Assembly: GCF_001513965.1 (NCBI RefSeq)
Contig: NZ_KQ948041.1
Span: 1-64,000, forward strand
From: Streptomyces cellostaticus
GTDB taxonomy: Bacteria > Actinomycetota > Actinomycetes > Streptomycetales > Streptomycetaceae
Reading direction: 5' to 3'
DNA: 64,000 nt
The notes below the pieces were generated by a model, which did not search any database, was not told where the DNA came from, and saw only the letters and a list, made by a program, of their open reading frames with translations. This document shows, piece after piece, positions 1 to 7,675 of this stretch. The position numbers and the translations under genes were made by a program. Position 1 is the first letter of the stretch. Each line of letters starts with the position of its first letter.

Positions 1-26
1 TTTTTCCACCCGCCCACCCGACTCTC

Positions 27-869
27 TCAGCTGCGTAGTTCCGTCACGTACCTGTCCGTGCCCGGAATCGTCGGGATGAACGGCGCCACCAGCTCCACCG
101 TGCCCAGCCCCGCCTCCGTCACCTGCTCGTCCAGCCCCGTGAAGCGCTCCTGCCAGCACTCCCGCGGATCCGTCTCCAGGAACCACAGCAGGGTGAGCCG
201 GGTGTCGACGCCCTCGACCTGTTTGACATAGGTCATGCGGTCGCCGGGCAGGGGCGTGGGCCTGAAGACCGTCACCATCGCGGCCGGAGAGCCCGCCAGC
301 CGCCGGGGAAGGTGGCGGGTGCTCAGCCACTCCAGCACCTGTGCCCGCTGCTGGGCCGACTCCGTGTCGATCACCTCCAGCACCAGCCCCGCGTACGGAT
401 GGTCGAGGGCGTGGAAGTCGCGGGGGCCCGCCGCGCCGTCCCGGTAGACCGTCGTCTCGTGGTCCTGGAACGCCGTGAAGACGTGGGTGCGGGCGTGGTG
501 GACGCGGGCATCGCGGTTGAGGCGCTTGTTGATGGCAACCGTCCACTTCATGTGGTCGTCGTAGCGGCCGTCGGTGATCCAGTACGTGGAGAGGTAGCAG
601 CCGGCGGTGACCGGCTGGGCGACGGCCGACTTCTCCGGGTAGCGGAGCAGTTGCAGGTCCCTGGTCGCGACCCAGCGGCGCCCTGCGTACATCCAGGGCA
701 TGGCCATCGCGCCGGCGTAGTAGTGGTCGTCCTCGTACCAGCGGTTGTAGGCGTACTCGTGGCCGGGGTGCGGCTCGACCATGGTGATCAGGGCGTGGCC
801 GGGGCGGACGCCGTACGGGCCCAGGGCGGCCAGTTCGGCGTACACCTCGCTGCGGGTGTCCTCGCTCAT
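27..869 (-). CDS. conserved hypothetical protein, possible dimeric alpha-beta barrel
   Basis: A 280-residue soluble protein with no signal peptide or membrane segment. I do not recognise a named domain. The N-terminal part, with conserved Trp/Tyr/His residues (YNRWYEDDHYY near residue 41), resembles proteins of the EthD or dimeric alpha-beta barrel type, but this is only a guess. The ATG at 869 has a purine-rich ribosome site (AAAGGGGA) upstream. It is divergent from the SDR gene at 944, and the 74-bp gap holds a CTGACGCTCCGTCAG palindrome, so both genes probably belong to the same catabolic regulon. The role is unknown. Confidence 0.75.
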   Translation of the reverse strand: MSEDTRSEVYAELAALGPYGVRPGHALITMVEPHPGHEYAYNRWYEDDHYYAGAMAMPWMYAGRRWVATRDLQLLRYPEKSAVAQPVTAGCYLSTYWITDGRYDDHMKWTVAINKRLNRDARVHHARTHVFTAFQDHETTVYRDGAAGPRDFHALDHPYAGLVLEVIDTESAQQRAQVLEWLSTRHLPRRLAGSPAAMVTVFRPTPLPGDRMTYVKQVEGVDTRLTLLWFLETDPRECWQERFTGLDEQVTEAGLGTVELVAPFIPTIPGTDRYVTELRS

Positions 870-900
870 GCGGTTCCCCTTTCCAGCGGTCGCCCATACT

Positions 901-915
901 CTGACGCTCCGTCAG
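901..915. promoter_or_regulatory. regulon operator, copy 1 (CTGACGCTCCGTCAG)
   Basis: A perfect 6-3-6 inverted repeat centred in the divergent gap between the genes starting at 869 (minus) and 944 (plus). The same palindrome recurs upstream of other catabolic operons in this window. The form is typical of a TetR-family operator; the cognate regulator is not proven. Confidence 0.75.
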
Positions 916-943
916 ATGAAGTGCCATAGCCAGGGAGGCCGCA

Positions 944-1732
944 ATGTCTCTGCTCGCAGGCAGGACCGTCCTCGTCTCGGGGGTCGGGGCCGGGCTCGGC
1001 CACCAGGTCGCCGCGGCCGTCGTACGGGACGGCGGGAACGCGGTGCTGGGGGCGCGCACCGAGGCGAACCTCGCCAAGAGCGCGGCCGAGATCGATCCGG
1101 ACGGGACGCACACGGCGTACCGGGCGACCGACATCACCGACGAGGGGCAGTGCGCGGCACTGGCCGCGCTGGCGCGGGAACGGTTCGGCGGGATCCATGC
1201 CGTGGTGCACGTGGCCGCCTGGGACTCCTACTTCGGCGGCGTCGAGGACGCGGACTTCGCGACCTGGCAGTCGGTCATCGACGTGAACCTGCTGGGGACG
1301 CTGCGGATGACCAGGGCCTGCCTGCCGGCGCTGAAGGCAGGCGGGGGCGGGTCGGTGGTGTTCATCGGGACACAGTCGGCCGTCGCCGCGCCCTCACAGG
1401 TCAAGCAGGCCGCGTACGCCGCCTCGAAGGGGGCGCTGACCAGTGCGATGTACTCGCTGGCGCGGGAGCTGGGGCCGCACCGGATCCGGGTCAACACCGT
1501 GCTGCCGGGCTGGATGTGGGGGCCGCCGGTGCAGGCCTACGTCCGGTTCACCGCGCAGACGGAAGGGGTGCCGGAGGCCGAGGTGCTGGGGCGGCTGACG
1601 GAGCGGATGGCGCTGCCGGAGCTGGCGACGGACGGGGACGTGGCCGACGCGGCGGCATTCCTCGCCTCGGACCGGGCAAGGTCCATCACGGGACAGCAAC
1701 TGCTGGTCAATGCGGGGGAGCTGATGCGCTGA
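944..1732 (+). CDS. SDR family oxidoreductase
   Basis: A classical short-chain dehydrogenase/reductase of 262 residues. The cofactor loop GVGAGLG is at residues 13-19 and the catalytic YAASK motif lies near residue 157, after a Ser in the FIGTQS strand. The usual NNAG motif is replaced by HVAA. The C-terminal SITGQQLLVNAGE stretch is typical of the family. The ATG follows a good ribosome site (AGGGAGG). It presumably oxidises or reduces a hydroxyl or keto group of an acyl-CoA or alcohol intermediate with NAD(P). The operator at 901 lies 28 bp upstream, which ties it to the catabolic regulon. Confidence 0.9.
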   Translation: MSLLAGRTVLVSGVGAGLGHQVAAAVVRDGGNAVLGARTEANLAKSAAEIDPDGTHTAYRATDITDEGQCAALAALARERFGGIHAVVHVAAWDSYFGGVEDADFATWQSVIDVNLLGTLRMTRACLPALKAGGGGSVVFIGTQSAVAAPSQVKQAAYAASKGALTSAMYSLARELGPHRIRVNTVLPGWMWGPPVQAYVRFTAQTEGVPEAEVLGRLTERMALPELATDGDVADAAAFLASDRARSITGQQLLVNAGELMR

Positions 1733-1847
1733 GCCGAGTTCCTATGTTCATGTAAGTGAACGAAGGTCACCACACCGAACATTTTTGCCTGGACTTGACC
1801 TTCCCCTTGCTTGTCGTGTTCACGTAGGCAGTCCCACGATCGGGCAC

Positions 1848-3416
1848 ATGAACAGTCTCGACTGGGCCGTGCTGACCGGCTACTTCGGCGTGATGGTCGC
1901 GATCGGCCTCTGGTCGCACAAGCGGGTGGACAACGTCAGCGACTTCTTCACGGCCGGCGGCAGGATGCCCTGGTGGCTGTCCGGCATCTCGCACCACATG
2001 TCGGGCTACAGCGCGGTGATGTTCACGGGGTACGCCGGGATCGCCTACACCTACGGTGTCACCTCCTTCATCACCTGGTCCTTCCCGATCGCGCTCGGCA
2101 TCGCCATCGGCTCGAAGCTGTTCGCGCCGCGCATCAACCGGCTGCGGTCCCGGCTGCATGTGGCCTCCCCGCTGGAGTACCTGAAGAACCGCTACAACCT
2201 GCCCACGCAGCAGACGCTCGCCTGGTCGGGCATGCTGCTGAAGATCGTGGACGTCGGCGCCAAGTGGGCGGCGATCGCGACCCTGTTGTCGGTGTTCACG
2301 GGTGCGTCGCTGAACCAGGGCATCCTCATCACCGGCGCGATCACCGCCGTCTACTGCACGATCGGCGGCCTGTGGGCGGACGCGCTGACCGAACTCGGGC
2401 AGTTCGTCATCCAGTTACTGGCCGGAATCTCGATGTCCGTCGCGGTCGTGGTGAAGCTGAACGACAAGAACATCGGCTTCTTCGGCGCCTGGGACGAGCC
2501 TGCTCTGCACGGCCACGGCAAGCCGCTGGTCGGCCCGTACGGGACGGTCTTCCTGCTCGCGTTCCTCTTCATCAAGCTCTTCGAGTACAACGGCGGCATG
2601 CTCAACCAGGCCCAGCGCTACATGGCGACGGGCAGCGCACGCGAGGCCGAGCGCTCGGCACGCCTGTCGGCGGTCCTGTGGCTGGTCTGGCCGGTGGTCC
2701 TCTTCTTCCCCATGTGGATGTCCCCGCTCCTCGTCCACGCGAAGAAGCCCGACGGCTCCGACTCCTACGCCCTGATGACCGAACAGCTGCTGCCGCACGG
2801 GCTGTTGGGACTGGTCATCGTCGGGTTCTTCTCGCACACGATGGCCATGTGCTCCTCCGACGCGAACGCGATCGCCGCGGTCTTCACCCGTGACGTGGCG
2901 CCGGTGCTGTCGGAGAAGGCCCGGGGCTGGGGCGAGCGTTCGGGCCTGATCGCGGCCCGTGTGACGACAGTCGTCTTCCTCGGCCTGTCCATGGCGGTGG
3001 CGACGCAGGTCGACTCCCCCGCCTTCAAGGACATCATCACGGTCGTGATCAAGTGGGTGGCCGGTCTGATGGGCCCGATCGCGATCCCGATGATGCTCGG
3101 GCTGCTCCGCCCGTTCCGCCGCTCCGGCCCGACGGCGGCCCTCACCAGCTGGGCGGCGGGCCTGCTGGCCTTCTGGCTGGTCAACTACCCCATCAACGGG
3201 AACGTCGACGGCGGAGTCCCGCTCCAGTACCAGGTCTCGATCCCGCTGGCGGTCTCCCTGGTCCTGTACATCCTGATCGGCTTCCTGAAGCCGGAGGACA
3301 CCCCCGAGCGCCTGGCGGTCATCGAGAAACTCAACACGGACGGGGACGGCATGACGGCCGTACCGGTGCCGACCGCGGCGGGGGACGACATCGTGGGGAC
3401 TCCGGTGAAGGATTAG
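1848..3416 (+). CDS. sodium:solute symporter (SSS family)
   Basis: A 522-residue integral membrane transporter. It begins MNSLDWAVLTGYFGVMVAIG and shows about 13 hydrophobic segments. The motif with DFFTAGGRMPWWLSGISHHM is characteristic of SSS symporters of the sugar or inositol type. It should import a solute with Na+. The start at 1848 was preferred over an upstream TTG at 1785 because the protein then begins directly at the first membrane segment, as usual in the family. The gene carries an in-frame TTA leucine codon at 2415-2417, the only one found in this window, so translation may depend on the bldA tRNA. No close partner gene is present. Confidence 0.88.
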   Translation: MNSLDWAVLTGYFGVMVAIGLWSHKRVDNVSDFFTAGGRMPWWLSGISHHMSGYSAVMFTGYAGIAYTYGVTSFITWSFPIALGIAIGSKLFAPRINRLRSRLHVASPLEYLKNRYNLPTQQTLAWSGMLLKIVDVGAKWAAIATLLSVFTGASLNQGILITGAITAVYCTIGGLWADALTELGQFVIQLLAGISMSVAVVVKLNDKNIGFFGAWDEPALHGHGKPLVGPYGTVFLLAFLFIKLFEYNGGMLNQAQRYMATGSAREAERSARLSAVLWLVWPVVLFFPMWMSPLLVHAKKPDGSDSYALMTEQLLPHGLLGLVIVGFFSHTMAMCSSDANAIAAVFTRDVAPVLSEKARGWGERSGLIAARVTTVVFLGLSMAVATQVDSPAFKDIITVVIKWVAGLMGPIAIPMMLGLLRPFRRSGPTAALTSWAAGLLAFWLVNYPINGNVDGGVPLQYQVSIPLAVSLVLYILIGFLKPEDTPERLAVIEKLNTDGDGMTAVPVPTAAGDDIVGTPVKD

Positions 3417-3717
3417 CGACTTCAGCGGCGGGAAGACGCAGAAGGGCACCTGGGCACTCCAGGGCACCCGGTTGGCGCTGCGCGCCCCCGAACACATGGG
3501 CGACAGCTCCGGCGAACTTGCCGACGCCGCAGCCGAGAACGTTCCCTCCAAGGTCGGCGACTCGGTATCCCGGCTCCTGCCCTGGCAGCCGCCGGGTCTC
3601 ACCGGCAGCGATTCCGGGCAGCAGCTCGATGTGAACTACACCAAGAAGAGCGGCGTCCTGCGCATCCGCCACATGGAAGCGAGCGGGATGACCGTGCACA
3701 CCTGCACGAGGGCATAG
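3409..3717 (+). pseudogene. 3' remnant of an unidentified gene
   Basis: Directly after the symporter stop, an open frame of about 100 codons runs to a TAG at 3715 without a credible start or ribosome site. The translation ends in GMTVHTCTRA and includes the stretch DVNYTKKSGVLRIRHME, which reads like the folded C-terminal part of a protein. The frame is closed at its 5' side by a stop at 3406, inside the symporter gene. This looks like the tail of a gene truncated by a deletion or rearrangement. A TTG at 3472 could in principle start an 81-residue product. Confidence 0.45.
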
Positions 3718-3728
3718 CGAATGCCCTC
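3708..3728 (+). terminator. stem-loop GAGGGCAT-AGCGA-ATGCCCTC
   Basis: A perfect 8-bp stem with a 5-nt loop overlaps the stop codon of the gene remnant and is followed by an AT-rich stretch. It could terminate transcription. The 3' arm also has a second possible partner: GAGGGCAT recurs at 3765-3772 across the start codon of the next gene. Confidence 0.5.
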
Positions 3729-3770
3729 AAATATTCTCCGTTTTGCTCACAGTGCGGTTAGACTGAGGGC

Positions 3771-4166
3771 ATGAGCAACAGCATCGACGGCGTGGACGAC
3801 GTCACCTTCACCCAGGTCAACCTGCTCGCACGGGCCTGGAACGTGAGCCCGGCCGACGCCGTACGCAAGCTGATCGAACACTTCCAGCGACCGGACGCCG
3901 TGACGCAGGCCGCCTCCGCGAAGGGCGAGCGCGTGGCGGTGCACGCCCTCTACGGCGGCGTCCGGATCGAGGGCGAATACGACCCCGTCACCCAGACCCT
4001 CACCGTCACCACCGGCCCTGCGGCGGGCGATTACCGCACCCCGAGCGGGGCGGCCAGCGCGGTCCTGCAGGCCGTGAACCCCCAGGTGAAGCCGAACCGC
4101 AACGGCTGGAGCTTCTGGGTTGTCACGGAGACGGGCGGGCTGCTGCAGACGCTGCGTCCCTCCTGA
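3771..4166 (+). CDS. small protein with RAMA/DUF4357-like C-terminal domain
   Basis: A 131-residue soluble protein. The N-terminal half (VNLLARAWNVSPADAVRKLI) could form a short helical ribbon-helix-helix-like segment. The C-terminal half has the pattern G-x2-YRTPSGAASAV followed by NGWSFWVV, which matches the small RAMA/DUF4357 fold found attached to restriction-modification and DNA-binding proteins. A nucleic-acid or modification-sensing role is possible but unproven. The ATG sits about 10 nt after a TAGACT -10-like box, and there is no clear ribosome site, so the mRNA may be nearly leaderless. The start codon lies inside a copy of the GAGGGCAT repeat. Confidence 0.7.
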   Translation: MSNSIDGVDDVTFTQVNLLARAWNVSPADAVRKLIEHFQRPDAVTQAASAKGERVAVHALYGGVRIEGEYDPVTQTLTVTTGPAAGDYRTPSGAASAVLQAVNPQVKPNRNGWSFWVVTETGGLLQTLRPS

Positions 4167-4190
4167 GATGCAACTACTCACAGGAGACTT

Positions 4191-4297
4191 GAACCTCATG
4201 TGAGCAAGCTCCCGGCTACGGGCCGGCCGCAGCGGTGATCGCCGGTGTCACCGCCTTTGGCGGAAGCGTCAAGTTCTTCCACGCCACCATCGCCTGA
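4191..4297 (+). pseudogene. broken small ORF (possible small hydrophobic peptide)
   Basis: A good ribosome site (AGGAG at 4182) precedes an ATG at 4198 that is followed immediately by TGA. In the next frame the sequence reads EQAPGYGPAAAVIAGVTAFG and then SVKFFHATIA before a TGA at 4295. Removing one base after the ATG would restore a peptide of about 33 residues with a hydrophobic centre. A recently frameshifted small gene explains this best, but the evidence is only one short frame. Confidence 0.3.
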
Positions 4298-4311
4298 CCG
4301 CGGCGCAGCCC

Positions 4312-5424
4312 CTACCGCGGGTAACGCGCCAGCCACCCCGGTGACGACCCGGCAGGGCCGTGCAGTGCAGGCCCCTGGGTCATCTCCATCGCGAAATCGT
4401 CGGCCAGTTCCAGAATCGTCGGCCGTCCTTCCAGCTCGGCCAGCCAGGCCGGCGGCAGGGCCGTTTCGCCGTGGAGGGCGCCGAGGAGGCCGCCGGTCAG
4501 TGCGCCCGCCGCCGCGGAGGGGCCGCTCTGGTTCACCGCGAGGCACAGGCCGTGGCGTACGTCCTCCCCCACCAGCGCGCAGTACACGGACGCGGCCAGC
4601 AGGCCGTCCGCGGTGCCGTCGCCGGCCAGTTCCTCCACCCGGGCCGGGCCGGGCAGCCCCTGTCGTACCGCACCGAGCGCGTGCTGGAGGGCGTCGGAGA
4701 CCGGCTGGTGGCCGGGGCGGGCGGCGAGCAGGGCGAGGGCCCGCTGCACGGCGCCGTCCAGGCTCTCGCCGCGGGCGAGGGCGTGCATGATCACGGCGTA
4801 CGCGCCCGCCGAGAGGTAGGCGATGGGGTGTCCGTGGGTCTGGGCCGCGCACTCCACGGCCAGCTGGATGACCAGCTGGGGTTCCCAGCCGACCAGCAGG
4901 CCGAAGGGGGCGGACCGGGCCACCGCCTCCGGGCCCAGTTCCCCGGGGTTCTTCGGGGTCTCCAGCGTGCCCATGGTGTCGTCGCCGAGGCCGATGAGCA
5001 GCGCCCGGGTCGGATCCCGGCGGGCGTACAGCCACTCCTCCCGCGCCAGCCACCCGTCGTCCTTGCGGCGCTCGTCGGGCCCCCAGTCCCGCTGGGTGGC
5101 CGCCCAGCGCAGATACGCCCGGTGCAGGTCGGTCGGCGGATGCCAGGCGCCGGTGTCACGGCGTACCTGAGCCCGGATCAGCCCGTCGACCGTGAAGAGG
5201 GTGAGCTGGGTGTGGTGGGTGACCGTGCCGCGCCCTCCGTGCCCGAAGGCCAGGTCGAGCAGCCCCTCCCCGCCGTACGCGGACCGGATCTCGTCCAGCG
5301 CGAGCGCATCGGCGGGCCCGCCGAGCGCATCGCCGACGGCGCCGCCGAGCAGCGTGCCGCGCACCCTGCTGCGGAAGTCCTGCTGCTCGGCACGGCCCCA
5401 GACGGCACCGGTCGTGGCACCCAT
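4312..5424 (-). CDS. ADP-ribosylglycohydrolase family protein, apparently catalytically dead
   Basis: A 370-residue protein with the overall ADP-ribosylglycohydrolase (ADPRH/DraG) layout: GGAVGDALGGP near residue 30 and the C-terminal Gly/Ala-rich helix block. The family normally removes ADP-ribose from proteins using two Mg ions held by a TDDT motif and by Asp residues in NHSGDSDSTG. Here these read THHT (residues 69-72) and NQSGPSAAAG (298-307), and the middle GCGxVMR-type motif is also changed. Metal binding is therefore unlikely. The ATG at 5424 follows a strong GAGGAGG site; longer starts lack one. The intact 370-codon frame argues for a retained non-catalytic role rather than a decaying gene. 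Confidence 0.85.
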   Translation of the reverse strand: MGATTGAVWGRAEQQDFRSRVRGTLLGGAVGDALGGPADALALDEIRSAYGGEGLLDLAFGHGGRGTVTHHTQLTLFTVDGLIRAQVRRDTGAWHPPTDLHRAYLRWAATQRDWGPDERRKDDGWLAREEWLYARRDPTRALLIGLGDDTMGTLETPKNPGELGPEAVARSAPFGLLVGWEPQLVIQLAVECAAQTHGHPIAYLSAGAYAVIMHALARGESLDGAVQRALALLAARPGHQPVSDALQHALGAVRQGLPGPARVEELAGDGTADGLLAASVYCALVGEDVRHGLCLAVNQSGPSAAAGALTGGLLGALHGETALPPAWLAELEGRPTILELADDFAMEMTQGPALHGPAGSSPGWLARYPR

Positions 5425-5519
5425 CCAGACCTCCTCACGGCACCGCCCGTACGTACGACGGTCAGCACTGTAATCGACCGGGGACGGCCGGTTCACGGGG
5501 GCAAATCGGCCCCGCCCGG

Positions 5520-6260
5520 TCATTCCCGCCCAGCTATGAGCGCTTCGACTCCGTCGAGGATCCGGTCGAGGCCGAATTCGAGCGGGTCGAGGCCGGCCGG
5601 CTCGAACGCACCTTCGGCGATCGCCTTGGTGAGGGCCGGGAAGCGGTCGGCGTGCCGGGCGAGCAGTTCGCCGGTGAGCCGGTTCCACTCCCGGTCCTGT
5701 TCCTCGTCGTAGTCGGACACCTGCTGGGCGAGGTTGCGCACGAGTCCGACGAGGAGCAGAAAGACCTGGTGCCGCTGGGCGGCGCCGAGGCCGGTCGGCT
5801 CCAGGGCGGCGAGCGCAGCATCCAGCCAGCGCAGCTGCTGCGGCCCCATGACGTGCCGGCGCATGGCGGTGGCGCCGAGCAGCCACGGATGGGCCGCATA
5901 GACCCGCGCACACCGGCGGGCCCACTCCCGCACCCCCGCCCGCCAGTCCCCGCCCGGCACGCCCGACAGGTCCGGGCCCTCGGCCAGCACGGCCTCCACC
6001 ATCAGCTCGACCAGTTCACCCTTCCCGGGGACGTACCGGTACAGCGCCATGGCCGAGACCCCGAACCCGCCGGCCACCTTGCTCATGGAGACGGCGTCAA
6101 GACCTTCCCCGTCGGCCAGTTCGACGGCGGCCGCGGCGATCCGCTGCGGGGACAGCTTCGGCTTGGGCCCGCGGGTGGGCTGCTCCTGCTCGCCCCACAG
6201 CAGTGCGAGGCTCGCCCGCGGGTCACGCGGCTTGTCCTGCTCCTTGTTCCGGGCGGCCAT
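5520..6260 (-). CDS. TetR family transcriptional regulator
   Basis: A 246-residue repressor-type protein. The helix-turn-helix region lies at about residues 37-82 (SPQRIAAAAVELADGEGL, then VSAMALYRYVPGK), followed by an all-helical ligand domain of the TetR_C type. It is divergent from the alpha/beta hydrolase gene at 6370. The gap holds a long imperfect inverted repeat (6312-6353) that is a good candidate for its operator. It probably represses itself and the hydrolase until a small ligand binds. It is unlikely to be the regulator of the CTGAC-N5-GTCAG sites, because its own promoter carries a different repeat. Confidence 0.88.
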   Translation of the reverse strand: MAARNKEQDKPRDPRASLALLWGEQEQPTRGPKPKLSPQRIAAAAVELADGEGLDAVSMSKVAGGFGVSAMALYRYVPGKGELVELMVEAVLAEGPDLSGVPGGDWRAGVREWARRCARVYAAHPWLLGATAMRRHVMGPQQLRWLDAALAALEPTGLGAAQRHQVFLLLVGLVRNLAQQVSDYDEEQDREWNRLTGELLARHADRFPALTKAIAEGAFEPAGLDPLEFGLDRILDGVEALIAGRE

Positions 6261-6311
6261 GCGGTTCCCCTCCCCTTCGGCTCGGACGAAGCCCGTTGAC
6301 TCCGCCCACCA

Positions 6312-6353
6312 ACTGTATATACCGTAAACACAACTGCTGACGGCATAAACAGT
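6312..6353. promoter_or_regulatory. probable TetR operator between divergent genes
   Basis: ACTGTATATACCGT (6312-6325) and ACGGCATAAACAGT (6340-6353) are inverted and match at 12 of 14 positions. A second palindrome, TAAACAGTTTA (6346-6356), overlaps the right arm. The region is much richer in A+T than its surroundings and must contain both promoters. Confidence 0.6.
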
Positions 6354-6369
6354 TTAAGGGGGAACACTC

Positions 6370-7398
6370 ATGCTGCTCACCTACCGGGCCCTCAAGCGCG
6401 CCTCGCTCGCGAAGAAGCTGCGCATCACCACACCGAACGGCATCGACCAGGCGTCGTACGTCCGCATCGGCGGCATCGACCAGTGGATCTCCATCCGCGG
6501 CGAGGACCTGTCGAACCCCGTGATCCTGGAGATCCACGGCGGCCCCGGCGCCTCCAACCTGATCCACGTTCCGCGCACCCGCGCCTGGGAGCGGCACTTC
6601 ACGATCGTCCGCTGGGACATGCGGGGCGCGGGCAGGACGTTCGCGGGAAGCGGCCCGGCCGCCCAGGGTGAGATGACGCTCGACCGCCTCTACGCGGACG
6701 CCCTGGAGGTGACGGAGTACATCCGCGCCCGCCTCGGCGTCTCCCGGCTCCTCCTCGTCGCCAACAGCTTCGGCACGGTCACCGGCCTGCGCCTCGCCCG
6801 CAACCACCCCGAGCTGTACTCGGCGTACGTCGGCACCGACCAGAACATCATCGGCGGCGGCCGCGACACCTCGTCCTACGAGGCGCTGCTGGCCCGGCTG
6901 GAGAAGGCGGGCAGGAAGAAGGAGCTGGCGAAGGTGGTGGAGATGGGCCCGGACCAGACGGCCTGGAGCGCCGAGCAGTGGTCGGAGTACGCGAAGACGG
7001 TGGTGACCACCGATCCACTCACCTACGACACGATGAAGAAGGTCGTGATCCGCTCCCTCTGGTTCTCCCCGTTCCACAACCTGCGCGGCCTGCGCTCGTA
7101 CCTGAAGGGCATGAACTTCTCCGAGCAGCTGGGCCCGCAGGCGATGACGATCGACGAGGTCGCCGAGGGCACGACCTTCCGCCTCCCCTTCTTCCTCTTC
7201 CAGGGCGACAGCGACGTCCTGACCCCGCCGGAGCCGGCACGCGGCTTCTTCGAGCAGGTCACGGCCCCCGTAAAGGGCTTCGCCCTCATCAGGGAGGCCA
7301 GCCACTTCGCGTCGTTCCGGCATCCGGAGCAGTTCCTGGAGCTGATGCTGTCGAAGGTGCGGCCGGTGGTGACGGGGGAGGCTGCGGGGCGGCGCTGA
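6370..7398 (+). CDS. alpha/beta hydrolase (proline iminopeptidase-like)
   Basis: A 342-residue hydrolase of the S33 peptidase type. HGGPG at residues 56-60 forms the oxyanion-hole strand, and WDMRGAGRT follows at 82-90. The nucleophile Ser133 sits in ANSFG, where most relatives have GxSxG, so the elbow is slightly unusual. The Asp is in GDSDVLTP and the His in SHFASF near the C-terminus, completing the triad. It should cleave an ester or an N-terminal amino-acid amide. The ATG has a GGGGGAA ribosome site. It is divergent from and probably controlled by the TetR gene at 5520-6260. Confidence 0.88.
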   Translation: MLLTYRALKRASLAKKLRITTPNGIDQASYVRIGGIDQWISIRGEDLSNPVILEIHGGPGASNLIHVPRTRAWERHFTIVRWDMRGAGRTFAGSGPAAQGEMTLDRLYADALEVTEYIRARLGVSRLLLVANSFGTVTGLRLARNHPELYSAYVGTDQNIIGGGRDTSSYEALLARLEKAGRKKELAKVVEMGPDQTAWSAEQWSEYAKTVVTTDPLTYDTMKKVVIRSLWFSPFHNLRGLRSYLKGMNFSEQLGPQAMTIDEVAEGTTFRLPFFLFQGDSDVLTPPEPARGFFEQVTAPVKGFALIREASHFASFRHPEQFLELMLSKVRPVVTGEAAGRR

Positions 7399-7414
7399 GG
7401 GCTTCAGGGCAGAG

Positions 7415-7675
7415 TCAGCCGTACCAAGTGACGTTGCAGATGTAGACGCACTCGTGGCGGGGCACGGCAAGGAAGCTGATGAAGCCGCGCCCGCCGAGAA
7501 GGTCGAACTCGCGCAGTCCGCCCTCGCGGTCGAGAGGCCGGCCCACCTTGACGGCGTCATGGCCGAGTGCGGCCGGCTCTGCCGTGAGCCGCTCCACCTC
7601 CGCCACCACACCCGGCGGCAGCCCTCCCGTGACGTACTCGGCGCTCGGGTTGTAGTCCCAAGTCCAGTCCGTCAC
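7415..7675 (-). CDS. putative RelE/ParE-type toxin
   Basis: An 86-residue protein starting GTG at 7675, whose start overlaps the stop of the upstream DUF6247 gene (GTGA). It shows WTWDYNPSAEYVTGGLPPGV, then a GRPLDREGGLREFDLLGG strand pair and a C-terminal VYICNVTW strand, compatible with a small RelE/ParE fold. RelE/ParE proteins inhibit translation or gyrase; no catalytic residue can be assigned with confidence here. Its size, position and tight coupling to a small upstream partner are typical of type II toxin-antitoxin pairs. Confidence 0.55.
   Translation of the reverse strand: MTDWTWDYNPSAEYVTGGLPPGVVAEVERLTAEPAALGHDAVKVGRPLDREGGLREFDLLGGRGFISFLAVPRHECVYICNVTWYG

Noticed and set aside
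5449..5458. CGTACGTACG palindrome upstream of the ADP-ribosylglycohydrolase gene
   Set aside because: Short alternating palindrome of a type that is frequent in such DNA; no second copy or context supports an operator.
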